This document shows, piece after piece, positions 9,106-16,128 of a DNA stretch of 16,796 bases. The position numbers were made by a program, and so were the translations under genes. The first letter of the stretch is position 1. Each line of letters starts with the position of its first letter. Source of the DNA: JAFDZV01 sp966128725 (GTDB taxonomy: Bacteria > Bacteroidota > Ignavibacteria > OLB7); the NCBI GenBank assembly GCA_966128725.1, contig CBHYLN010000116.1:1-16796 (forward strand), written 5' to 3'. Below the pieces are notes generated by a model. The model worked only from the letters and a program-made list of their open reading frames with translations, made no database searches and was not told the origin of the DNA.

Positions 9106-9131
9106 AAGGGGGGCGGGGGACCCCCCCTTTT
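9106..9131 (+). terminator. G/C-rich terminator after the persulfide dioxygenase gene
   Basis: AAGGGGGG (9106-9113) pairs with CCCCCCTT (9122-9129) around an 8-base loop, and the T run reaches 9131. It begins 5 bases after the stop at 9100. It probably ends or attenuates transcription before the exporter gene, so that gene may be partly uncoupled. Confidence 0.7.
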
Positions 9132-9223
9132 GCCCGGGCGCCGCGCTCGGCGCCGCCACCACGCCAGCCGTTTTTGATCATCATCATGTGTCGGGCGCGT
9201 CCGCGCCCGGGAGCTACGCCCAA

Positions 9224-10012
9224 ATGTCATTCGCGGGATTTCTTCTGGCCATCGCGATCGGTCTGTTGCTGGGATTGCTTGGCGGCGGCGGCAGCATCCT
9301 TGCGGTGCCGGTGTTTGTGTACGTTCTCGGCATCCCAACCAAGCTGGCAATCGCCGCAAGCCTGGGCGTGGTGGGCGCTGCAAGCCTGGCCGGCGCCATC
9401 CCCCAATACCGTGCCGGCAACGTGGACCTTCGCACGGCGTTCTGGTTTGCGCTTGGTTCGGCTGCCGGCGCGTTGGCCGGCGCGGGGCTTGGTGGCCTGG
9501 TTGATGGCAGCGTGCAACTGCTCACGTTTGGCGCGGTGATGCTGGTTGCCGCCGCCAGCATGCTGCGGCGGGGGCCTGCGATCGCTGCCGTTTCGGCCCG
9601 GCGCGGCACGGCGCGAGGCATCGCGCTTACGCTTGTGCTCGGCATCGGTGTGGGTGTGCTTACGGGTTTTGTGGGCGTGGGCGGTGGATTCCTGATTGTG
9701 CCGGCGCTGGTGTTGCTGGCCGGACTGCCGATGAAGCGCGCCGTGGGAACAAGCCTTGCTGTGATTGCGGCCAACTCGGCAGCCGGCTTCGCGGGCTATC
9801 TGCTTCAGCCGGCAATTCGCCAGCAGATGGCCGCGACAACCGTTGGCGCCTACCCGTTGCCGCTGTACCTGGCCTTGTTCACCGTGCTTGCCATCGCCGG
9901 CGGATTTCTTGGCGCCCGCCTTGGATACTGGCTGCGTCCGGAAACCCTGCGCCGCGCCTTCGCCGTTGCGCTGATCCTGATGGCCGTGTTCATGCTGGCG
10001 CGGAATGTGTAG
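9224..10012 (+). CDS. TauE/SafE (TSUP) family sulfite/anion exporter
   Basis: 262 residues from the ATG at 9224. A GTG at 9188 in the same frame would add 12 polar residues but lacks a ribosome site, while GGGAG (9209-9213) precedes 9224. The sequence is almost all hydrophobic helices in two homologous halves, each opening with the TSUP glycine motif: LGLLGGGGSILAVPVF near the N-terminus and LTGFVGVGGGFLIVPALV after the central loop. About eight membrane segments are expected in the inner membrane. The family exports sulfite, sulfoacetate or related sulfur anions. Its position 123 bases after the persulfide dioxygenase, on the same strand, suggests that it removes the sulfite or thiosulfate made there. 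In Staphylococcus a tauE gene likewise accompanies cstB. The actual substrate is not shown by sequence. Confidence 0.9.
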   Translation: MSFAGFLLAIAIGLLLGLLGGGGSILAVPVFVYVLGIPTKLAIAASLGVVGAASLAGAIPQYRAGNVDLRTAFWFALGSAAGALAGAGLGGLVDGSVQLLTFGAVMLVAAASMLRRGPAIAAVSARRGTARGIALTLVLGIGVGVLTGFVGVGGGFLIVPALVLLAGLPMKRAVGTSLAVIAANSAAGFAGYLLQPAIRQQMAATTVGAYPLPLYLALFTVLAIAGGFLGARLGYWLRPETLRRAFAVALILMAVFMLARNV

Positions 10013-10382
10013 CAGGGAAGTGCGAATTATGAAGTACGAATTATGAAGTACGAATTGTGCGTCTTGCTCTGAATGGGGTTGGCGGGGATGGTCGGGTTTG
10101 TTGGCTGCCTGGTTCCGAAGCGGGTAGATAACGCAATCAAAGCGGAGGCAAGTGGGGTGGAGTTGAAGCGGCGACGGCATGCCGAGAGCACCATTGCGGC
10201 CATGCATTGCGGCATAGGGGTATCGGCGTAAGCGGTGTGATGCGCCCGGTGTCGGCAGGGCGGAACGCTTGTGCGGCGCCGGGGATGGCCACCACAGGCG
10301 TGAGGCATTTTTTAGCACGAGCGAAGCCCGGGCTCGGGACGTATCGGTTTGCGATGTGATCGGAACGCCGGGCATTGGCGCA
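10013..10382. other. Intergenic stretch without a gene
   Basis: This lies between the convergent exporter and sigma factor genes. It contains a 14-bp tandem repeat at 10017-10058. A T-run follows GGCA near 10307, and near 10326-10340 there is an imperfect GAGCCCGGGCTC-like palindrome with no T tail. I see no coding signal and no convincing terminator for either gene. Confidence 0.5.
10017..10058 (+). repeat. Three tandem copies of a 14-bp AT-rich unit
   Basis: Unit GAAGTACGAATTAT at 10017-10030, 10031-10044 and 10045-10058, with one or two base differences per copy. A related stretch occurs inverted at 16091-16105 (TACTTCATAATTCAT). It resembles the short AT-rich intergenic iterons scattered in many FCB and cyanobacterial genomes. 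Confidence 0.85.
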
Positions 10383-10976
10383 TCATGCCCCCACATACTC
10401 CTCCACGCGCCGCCGCACACGTTCGCGCGCGCGATGCAGCCGGGATTTCACCGCCGCTATGCTGAGGCCCAGATCGCGCGCCACTTCCTCGTTGGATAGA
10501 TGCTCCACATCGCGCAACACGAACACCGCGCGGAAATCCTCCGGCAGATCAGCAATGGCAGTGCCCAGCACGCCCCGCAACTCGTTGCTCAGCAGTTGCG
10601 CGTCGGCCGGTGATGCCGCGTCGGCAAGCGTTGCCTCGCCGCCGGGCTCGCCGGCCATTTCATCGAACGAAACCGATGCGCTGTCCAGCTTTCGCCGCCG
10701 CCGTTTCATCCGGCAGTTATTGACGATGATGCTGTACAGCCACGTGCTGAACTTCGAGGCGCCGCTGAACTGGTCCAGATTGCGGTACATGCTTACGAAC
10801 GTGTCCTGCGCGTTCTCCTCGGCGATCGACCGATCGCGGCACACCTTCAGCGACGAACCGATGACAAACGGCTGAAGCTCCTTCACCAGCTTCGCGAAGG
10901 CGCGAGGGTCGTCGTTGCGGATCTGCTCAAGCAATTGCTCCACACGTGGATCGTTCTGTTGCGCTGTATTCTCCAT
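10383..10976 (-). CDS. ECF-type RNA polymerase sigma factor (sigma-70 family)
   Basis: 197 residues from the ATG at 10976. Upstream in-frame ATGs would add a His/Cys-rich extension unlike sigma factors; the ribosome site is weak either way. Region 2 spans about 23-95 (FAKLVKELQPFVIGSSLKV, AEENAQDTFVSMYRNLDQF, KFSTWLYSIIVNNC), followed by a basic KRRRRK stretch and an acidic linker. Region 4 spans about 130-185 (LPEDFRAVFVLRDVEHLSNEEVARDLGLS..., AAVKSRLHRARERVR), a helix-turn-helix that reads the -35 element. There is no region 1 or 3, as expected for the ECF group. The RpoE-like family directs envelope or stress regulons. No anti-sigma gene lies downstream (10013-10382 is empty) or upstream, so partner and signal are unknown. 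Confidence 0.93.
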   Translation of the reverse strand: MENTAQQNDPRVEQLLEQIRNDDPRAFAKLVKELQPFVIGSSLKVCRDRSIAEENAQDTFVSMYRNLDQFSGASKFSTWLYSIIVNNCRMKRRRRKLDSASVSFDEMAGEPGGEATLADAASPADAQLLSNELRGVLGTAIADLPEDFRAVFVLRDVEHLSNEEVARDLGLSIAAVKSRLHRARERVRRRVEEYVGA

Positions 10977-11346
10977 TGCTGCCTGGCTGTCCTGGTTGGA
11001 TGCACCACAAGCCCCATGCCCGCGCGCCATGCTGTGTATGGCCGGCGTGCCATGCAAATGTATGCCGTGTTTCCGGTTGCATGCATGACGCATGTCATGG
11101 AGACTTGCGTGTGTTTGGACCATTGCCCCGCGCATTCGGCGCGCGATATCCTCGATCTGCGCGGTGCCGGTGCCGGTGTTGGAAGTCCTGCCGATAACAC
11201 CAGTGCCGTTCGCGGTGGAAGAGTCGATGGCGGCTGCCGGGCTGCCGGCGTTTGTGCGCGGACGATTGTATGTGATCCCCGGGTGGTAATTTTCGCGCGC
11301 CGGTGCAGCCGGCGAACGTATCCATCAACCTTACGCTGTCGATTTC
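10977..11346. other. Divergent promoter region of the sigma factor and SRPBCC genes
   Basis: About 370 bases with no convincing gene. CATG and GCAT words are dense at 11020-11100, including an inverted repeat CATGAC-GCAT-GTCATG at 11084-11099 that could be an operator. A perfect 6-bp stem CGCCGG/CCGGCG (11298-11314) lies just ahead of the plus-strand gene. The in-frame extension of the sigma factor frame into this region is not protein-like. Confidence 0.45.
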
Positions 11347-11937
11347 ATGACACACATCGGTCGGGATATCCCCTCACGGGTCCGTGTGCCACGCCAACGT
11401 GGCCTGGCCGCCATACTGCTGATAATTGCGTTGATAACACCGCGGCTGCTGTGCGCGGAAGTAGTGGAGAAATCGCCAACCGGCTTCCTGGTGCATCACA
11501 GCGTTACCGTGCGCGGCACAACGGCCGCCGCCTATACCGCCTTTGTGGAGCATGTGGGCCTGTGGTGGAGCCCTTCGCACACCTTTACCGGCGATGCCGC
11601 CAATCTCTATCTGGAACCCAGGGCCGGTGGTTGTTTCTGCGAGCGGCTGCCCAATGGCGGCTCGGCGCGGCATCTGGAAGTGCTGCTGGTTGCGCCCGGC
11701 GCTTTGATCCGCATGAGCGGCGGCCTTGGTCCGTTGCAGGGCCACGGTGTGGCCGGCAGCATGACCTGGGCGTTCACGCAGAAGGGTGATTCCACCGTGA
11801 TCGACCAGGCCTACAGCGTTGGCGGCTATTTCAAGGGCGGGCTGGACAAGATCGCGCCGATTGCCGACAAGGTGCTGGATGAAATCCTTGCCAGCCTGGC
11901 CAGCTACATCAACACCGGTGTGCGGAAGCCGGAGTAG
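11347..11937 (+). CDS. Exported SRPBCC/START-like fold protein
   Basis: 196 residues. A basic N-terminus (RVRVPRQRG) is followed by a hydrophobic segment AAILLIIALITPRLLCA and a likely signal peptidase site near residue 36. The rest matches the SRPBCC (AHSA1/polyketide-cyclase-like) pattern: a start strand SPTGFLVHHSVTVRGT, AYTAFVEHVGLWWSPSHTFTG, GGCFCERLPNGGSARHLEVL, IRMSGGLGPLQGHGVAGSMTWAF, and a long C-terminal helix KIAPIADKVLDEILASLASYI. The fold binds hydrophobic ligands in a deep pocket; the ligand is unknown. No clear ribosome site precedes the ATG. It is transcribed away from the ECF sigma factor, so co-regulation is possible but unproven. A strong hairpin terminator follows. Confidence 0.85.
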   Translation: MTHIGRDIPSRVRVPRQRGLAAILLIIALITPRLLCAEVVEKSPTGFLVHHSVTVRGTTAAAYTAFVEHVGLWWSPSHTFTGDAANLYLEPRAGGCFCERLPNGGSARHLEVLLVAPGALIRMSGGLGPLQGHGVAGSMTWAFTQKGDSTVIDQAYSVGGYFKGGLDKIAPIADKVLDEILASLASYINTGVRKPE

Positions 11938-12009
11938 GCCGGGCCGAACGCGTGCGGCGCTGATATCCCTGTTCGAGACTGTGCGGGTCCCCGGGCAGGC
12001 TGCAAACGC

Positions 12010-12042
12010 CAACGGCCCCGATGCCATGCATCGGGGCCGTTG
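12010..12042. terminator. Bidirectional hairpin terminator between convergent genes
   Basis: Perfect 15-bp stem CAACGGCCCCGATGC / GCATCGGGGCCGTTG with a 3-base loop, placed between the SRPBCC stop (11937) and the stop of the minus-strand T9SS gene (12075). T tracts are weak on both sides (TTGTGCTT on plus, GCGTTTGC on minus), but the symmetrical placement supports use in both directions. Confidence 0.75.
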
Positions 12043-12074
12043 TTGTGCTTGATGGTCGCAATCGGTTGATGGCC

Positions 12075-13922
12075 TCAGCGGTCGATCACCACCACACGCG
12101 CCGTGCGCAGGCTTCCATTACAGGCGATCGCAACCGTGTACGTGCCCAGCGGCCAGCCAGCGGTTGGGATCGAGACCGCAGCCGTGCCCGCGGTGACCGG
12201 CGTATGATTGCGCTGAACCTCGCGGCCGAGCGCATCGGATACGGTGATCAGCGCCGTTGTATTCTCCGCCGAGCGAACCTCGATAGCCAGCGGCATGCCG
12301 CGCCGCACGGGATTTGGCCGCGCAAGCAGCTCGTTCTCCCCGGCGATGATGTCCGGCGAGGCATGCTCGGGCGCTACCGGCTTGAACGGCGTGTAGCACG
12401 TTATGTTGCCCGGCCATGACGGTGTCGAGACCGTTGTGCTTAACGTGACATTTGTCCAGACCTTCACCGGATTGACCGTGGGAGTTACGCATGTCGGAAT
12501 CCATCCGGCCCCCACGTCCGACATCGTCTGCGTCGACGTGGAGCACGGCACGCCGAAGGCGTTGTCCGTCTTGACGACGTACTGATCGAGAATGTTGCCG
12601 GGTGTGATGAACGATCCGGTTGTGGTGATGCCCGTGAAGGCGAATCCCGGCGTGTTCGGTGCAAACTGCACCTCGGCAACCGACCGTGCCTCGTCGCTGC
12701 CGACGCCGCCATACTGGCCGCGTGGTCCTACAGGCGTCATGCTGCCTTGCGCGAACACCTGCAGGAACGGGTCGGTGCTTGGGAAGTACGCACCGAACGT
12801 CGTAACGCCACCCACAATCACATCGCCGGGTGTGCCAACCGCGGCGTTGGTGATCTCGCGCACGCAGAGCGCCTCGTCGCGTTCCGGTCCGTTATCGCCG
12901 TAGTAGGTGGATGCGCGCAATCCCGATCCGCTGCACGGATCGTCGTAGGCCTGCACCACGAACACTTCGTTCGCGGAGCTTGGCGCGGGGCGGCCCGCGG
13001 TAACACCGGCAATTGCAACCTCGCCGGGATAACCCCCGGTTCGCAATTCCTGCAACGAATATCCGATATCCTCGGCGCTGCTTCCGAACAGCGCCGCGCC
13101 CTGCGGCGCCGCGTTGATGAAGCCGTTCTTTCCGTCAACCCGCAGATACAGCACATCGGCGGGGATGCTGGTGGACGGATCGTCGCACGCGCCCACCGCG
13201 ATAATTTCGCCGACGTTTCCCGATGCCGGCGCGATGCGCGCCTCGTCCACATCGAACAGCCGTGCGTACTGGCCTCCGGACGTTGCGGTGAAATCGTAGG
13301 TCTTGCCCCAGATCATCTTGCCGTTGGCATCCAGCCGCGCCAGCATTGCCTCCGACATTGCGCCGCCGGTAGCGTCGCGCGATCCGCACAGGATGATATC
13401 TCCCGCAAAGGTGGTTACGTTGTCACCGTTCTGTGCCACCACCACCCCGGTCCCTTCCGAGGCAACTTTCACCGTGGTCAATGTGGTGCACCATACAAGG
13501 TTCCCGGCCGCGTCGATCCGCATCGCGAATGCATGTGTTATGCCGCTGCCGGGGTCGGTTGTGGTGCCCACCACGGCCACCTCACCGTTCGGGTACTCGG
13601 CGATTGCATGCGCAACGCAGTTGCCAAATCCCGCCACATCGTAGACGGACTGCCACAGCAGCTTGCCGTCCGGATCGAACCGGCACACGTAGGCCAGCGG
13701 CGCGCCCGTCAGCGTGTTGGATTCGCCGGCGGTCAGGATGTCGCCGTTGGACGCCTCGATCACGGCGTTGCCGGTTTCGCCGTTACTGCCGCCGCCGCCA
13801 ACCGAGCGCTGCCATCGCTGCGCCGCGAGCTGTGTTGCCGCGCAAAGAAGTAGAAGCAGTGCGGGCACCAGCGCACGCAGCATCCCCCGTGTTGAATGCA
13901 TTGAACCACAATGAGTCCTCAT
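12075..13922 (-). CDS. T9SS-secreted protein with propeller-like repeats
   Basis: 615 residues from the ATG at 13922, chosen because TTGGAG lies 6 bases ahead and a signal peptide follows at once (MLRALVPALLLLLCAATQLAAQ, cleavage near residue 35). An upstream in-frame ATG at 14039 lacks these. The body has repeated beta strands ending in xGKLLWQSVYD, AGNLVWCTTLTT and NGKMIWGKTYD, alternating with GDIxxAG/VGxT strands. This resembles PQQ/SBBP-like beta-propeller proteins but has no clear cofactor site. Residues ~532-615 (LLARPNPVRRGMPLAIEV, SDALGREVQ, GWPLGTYTVAI, ARVVVIDR) form a type-A T9SS sorting domain. Several cysteines in the body suggest disulfides after export. Function beyond being surface or secreted is not determinable. 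Confidence 0.88.
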   Translation of the reverse strand: MRTHCGSMHSTRGMLRALVPALLLLLCAATQLAAQRWQRSVGGGGSNGETGNAVIEASNGDILTAGESNTLTGAPLAYVCRFDPDGKLLWQSVYDVAGFGNCVAHAIAEYPNGEVAVVGTTTDPGSGITHAFAMRIDAAGNLVWCTTLTTVKVASEGTGVVVAQNGDNVTTFAGDIILCGSRDATGGAMSEAMLARLDANGKMIWGKTYDFTATSGGQYARLFDVDEARIAPASGNVGEIIAVGACDDPSTSIPADVLYLRVDGKNGFINAAPQGAALFGSSAEDIGYSLQELRTGGYPGEVAIAGVTAGRPAPSSANEVFVVQAYDDPCSGSGLRASTYYGDNGPERDEALCVREITNAAVGTPGDVIVGGVTTFGAYFPSTDPFLQVFAQGSMTPVGPRGQYGGVGSDEARSVAEVQFAPNTPGFAFTGITTTGSFITPGNILDQYVVKTDNAFGVPCSTSTQTMSDVGAGWIPTCVTPTVNPVKVWTNVTLSTTVSTPSWPGNITCYTPFKPVAPEHASPDIIAGENELLARPNPVRRGMPLAIEVRSAENTTALITVSDALGREVQRNHTPVTAGTAAVSIPTAGWPLGTYTVAIACNGSLRTARVVVIDR

Positions 13923-13928
13923 GTTGTT

Positions 13929-13934
13929 CTCCAA
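13929..13934 (-). promoter_or_regulatory. Ribosome binding site deciding the second T9SS gene start
   Basis: TTGGAG on the minus strand, 6 bases before the ATG at 13922. Sequence and spacing are identical to the site ahead of the FG-GAP gene. Confidence 0.6.
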
Positions 13935-14213
13935 TACAGATTGAGTTTGAGATGGATGTGGGGGATAGGGTGATACACCGTTGTGTAGCGGTGTGGAAGC
14001 TACGCGAGCGATGCGGCCGGTGCAATGGCGAACGCGCACCGGGGGTCATGTGCAGTCGCCAGCCGGAGCGTTCGATCAGCGTGTTGCCGCGGGCGGGATA
14101 CGCGAGGCGGCCCGGCGTTCGGCTCTTTGTGCCGGCTTCGTATATTAGCGCCCCGGCCAACCGATGCGCGGGCGATTCGGCCAACGAACGCCCCAGAAAC
14201 CGGACGCGCCGCC

Positions 14214-14286
14214 GGGCCCTTAGCTCAACGGTTAGAGCAGTGGACTCATAATCCATTGGTTGGGGGTTCAAATCCCTCAGGGCCCA
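14214..14286 (+). tRNA. tRNA with CAU anticodon, probably tRNA-Ile2
   Basis: A 73-base cloverleaf: acceptor GGGCCCT/AGGGCCC, D stem GCTC/GAGC, anticodon stem GTGGA/TCCAT with loop CTCATAA (anticodon CAT), T stem GGGGG/CCCTC with TTCAAAT loop, discriminator A, and CCA not encoded. CAU could be Met, fMet or Ile2. Pairs C4-G69 and C5-G68 are the features TilS uses to pick tRNA-Ile2, and the body closely resembles E. coli ileX, so Ile2 (lysidine-modified, reads AUA) is preferred over elongator Met. A possible -10-like TATATTAG lies at 14141-14148. The gene stands alone and is followed by its own terminator. Confidence 0.93.
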
Positions 14287-14293
14287 CATTACA

Positions 14294-14332
14294 AAGCCGC
14301 TCCTTCGTTCGCCGAAGGTGCGGCTTGTTTTT
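14294..14332 (+). terminator. Rho-independent terminator of the tRNA
   Basis: AAGCCGC and CCTTCG on the 5' arm pair with CGAAGG and GCGGCTT on the 3' arm, with one T-T mismatch and a 5-base loop, followed by GTTTTT. It begins 8 bases after the tRNA. Confidence 0.9.
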
Positions 14333-14570
14333 ACCCATAGGGTGACGCCTATGTTATTTGCGACAAACTTCCGCATAATGAAAGGCGTAGCGTCCTGGTA
14401 ACAAGGTGTGCATCGACACCGCTACCATCCTTGCAACTGCGCGTCCTGTTTCGCTTATTGCGCCATGGATTACACTACTACTGCACGGTAGCTCCCACAC
14501 AGGCAGCCGCATCGCACTGGCCGGGTGTGTGACCAACGTAGCAGCCCCACTCCGCATTCGAAAATCGCTG

Positions 14571-15437
14571 ATGGCTGATCGACATATTTCCCCTCGTCCG
14601 TTCGCCGTTCGCCTGTTCCTTCCCGGCGGTGATCCCGACGGTTTGAAGACTGTGGAAAAATCCAATTGGACAGGTGCCGGGCTGGTGATTCCCCGGCCAC
14701 TGTTCAGTGAAACCAGAAGCCGGCCGGAGTTGAAACGTACCGGGGTCTACGTGCTCTGGGGACCGGATGAAGCATCGCAATTGCCGCGTGTGTATGTAGG
14801 GGAGGGCGACCCGATAGGGCCACGGTTGGATCAACATGCCAGGAGCAAGGATTTCTGGACGCAGGCCATCGCGTTTACCAGCAAGGATCAGAATCTCAAT
14901 AAGGCACACGTGCAGTATCTGGAATCGCGTCTGATCGAGTTGGCCCGAGCCGCCAAACGGTGTACGCTCGATAACGGAAATATTCCACAAGCGCCATCTC
15001 TTTCGGAGGCTGATAGCGCCGAAGCCGAGGGATTCCTCGCCGACATGCTGCTATGCCTGCCTGTGCTTGGATACAGTGTCTTCGAGTCCGCGCCGGCTCC
15101 CATCCGGACTGCAAAGCAATATTTGCTGAAGTCCAGGGTTGCCAAGGCCGTGGGGTTCGAGTCGACGACCGGGTTCGTTGTGCGGAAGGATTCGATCGCT
15201 GCCAAGGGTGAAGCCCCCTCGATCCACGTCTATCTCCAGGACATGCGAAGGGAGCTGATCGAGAAGGGTGTGCTTGTGGAAGAAGGTGGGGTATATCGTC
15301 TGACACAGGACTATGCCTTCAACTCCCCGTCGACAGCAGCCGGCGTGATGCTTGGCCGGTCTGCAAACGGGCGTGTGGAATGGAAGACAAGGGAAGGACG
15401 GACGTTGAAGGAAATTCAGGAGGAGGGGGAGAGATGA
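14571..15437 (+). CDS. GIY-YIG nuclease-family protein with C-terminal DUF4357
   Basis: 288 residues from the ATG at 14571. The frame stays open upstream to a GTG at 14406, but that extension is not protein-like; no strong ribosome site precedes 14571. TGVYVLWG (57-64) and RVYVGEG (73-79) are the GIY and YIG strands. Arg85 in RLDQHA and Glu118 in YLESRLIELA fit the catalytic Arg and metal-binding Glu. A helical middle follows, and residues ~225-285 (AFNSPSTAAGVMLGRSANGRVEWK, GRTLKEIQE) match DUF4357, which often follows such domains. The family is thought to be a DNA nuclease of uncertain role, frequently found near restriction genes. Here it lies between a tRNA and an hsdR start, so a mobile or defence role is possible. 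Base composition is lower in GC than the hsdR fragment. Confidence 0.87.
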   Translation: MADRHISPRPFAVRLFLPGGDPDGLKTVEKSNWTGAGLVIPRPLFSETRSRPELKRTGVYVLWGPDEASQLPRVYVGEGDPIGPRLDQHARSKDFWTQAIAFTSKDQNLNKAHVQYLESRLIELARAAKRCTLDNGNIPQAPSLSEADSAEAEGFLADMLLCLPVLGYSVFESAPAPIRTAKQYLLKSRVAKAVGFESTTGFVVRKDSIAAKGEAPSIHVYLQDMRRELIEKGVLVEEGGVYRLTQDYAFNSPSTAAGVMLGRSANGRVEWKTREGRTLKEIQEEGER

Positions 15438-15442
15438 GGCGC

Positions 15443-15472
15443 AACGTAACGTAACGATGGTCACGTCACGTT
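15443..15472 (-). other. Stem-loop just after the GIY-YIG gene
   Basis: Arms of 13 bases, AACGTAACGTAAC (15443-15455) and GTCACGTCACGTT (15460-15472), with loop GATG. On the minus strand all 13 positions pair, two as G-U; on the plus strand those two become A-C mismatches. No T tract follows, so it is a weak candidate for a terminator of the plus-strand gene. Confidence 0.5.
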
Positions 15473-15820
15473 GGGCTTCGGTCGGCTGAGATGCAACAGA
15501 TGTGAAATTGACCGTCCACCCGGAGTTCTACTCCCGGGCTTGGCCTGGATGGGAAAGTGGTGTACCCTGGCCGTACCCGGGCCTCCGTGCATAGTGGAAG
15601 AAGCTGCAACGTGCCAGGCGCCTATGGCCATTACGCCGGGGGAGAGCCTCGCTGCTTCGTTATGTGGGCCGTGATCGATTGGATCACGCCGTTCGTTCCG
15701 GCGCCGTACCGCGACGTGTTGGCTGCCCGCGGATCGATCGGTTCGCGTTGCGGGAAGCGATGGGGCGTGCTCCCGGAGGTGTACGTCGGGCCTGCCGGAG
15801 CGCCGACAGTGAAAACGCCG

Positions 15821-15883
15821 GCGAACCGTGCGGCCAGCGGCGAACCGTGCGGCCAGCGGCGAACCGTGCGGCCAGCGGCGAAC
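15821..15883 (+). repeat. 19-bp tandem repeat, 3.3 copies
   Basis: Unit GCGAACCGTGCGGCCAGCG at 15821-15839, 15840-15858 and 15859-15877, then a 6-base partial copy. The full copies are identical, which suggests recent expansion by slippage. Confidence 0.95.
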
Positions 15884-15956
15884 GATATGCCCCCCCCATC
15901 CTTGCATCCTGGCCCAACCTTTCGCTTATTGCGGCGGCCTGAATATGAGGCGTACG

Positions 15957-15980
15957 AGCTGTATATCCGGATATACAGCT
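15957..15980. repeat. Perfect 24-bp palindrome
   Basis: AGCTGTATATCC followed by its exact reverse complement with no spacer; the symmetry stops at the next base on each side. It is AT-rich in a GC-rich surround and lies about 150 bases upstream of hsdR. It could be an operator, a recombination site or part of a mobile element. Confidence 0.85.
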
Positions 15981-16128
15981 GCGCGGCGCCCACGAAACGC
16001 CTCTGTGGAACGCCCCGTGCCGTGACAGCCCGACGATTGCGGCCGTGCCGTGTGATGCCTCGCGAAATCCGCTTGGTACCCCATACGTTATACTTCATAA
16101 TTCATAGCTCACTATCCAGCGCCTGCCC

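Larger units (their letters stand above)
15438..16128. other. Repeat-rich region without a convincing gene
   Basis: About 690 bases. It contains a stem-loop (15443-15472), a 19-bp tandem repeat (15821-15883), a 24-bp perfect palindrome (15957-15980) and a copy of the AT-rich unit seen at 10017 (16091-16105). Open frames run on both strands, but their translations are Arg/Pro/Ala-rich, cross the tandem repeat and show no domain. A possible frame change links 15471-15674 with a frame continuing from about 15660. I treat this as non-coding. Confidence 0.55.

Noticed and set aside
12747..13853. 368-residue plus-strand frame
   Set aside because: Antisense shadow of the second T9SS protein; no start signal or domain.
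13783..14376. Minus-strand frame of 197 residues covering the tRNA
   Set aside because: It contains the typical false translation of an antisense tRNA (LRDLNPQPMDYES) and overlaps the T9SS gene leader; not a gene.
15821..15883. Possible CRISPR array
   Set aside because: The 19-bp units abut with no spacers between them.
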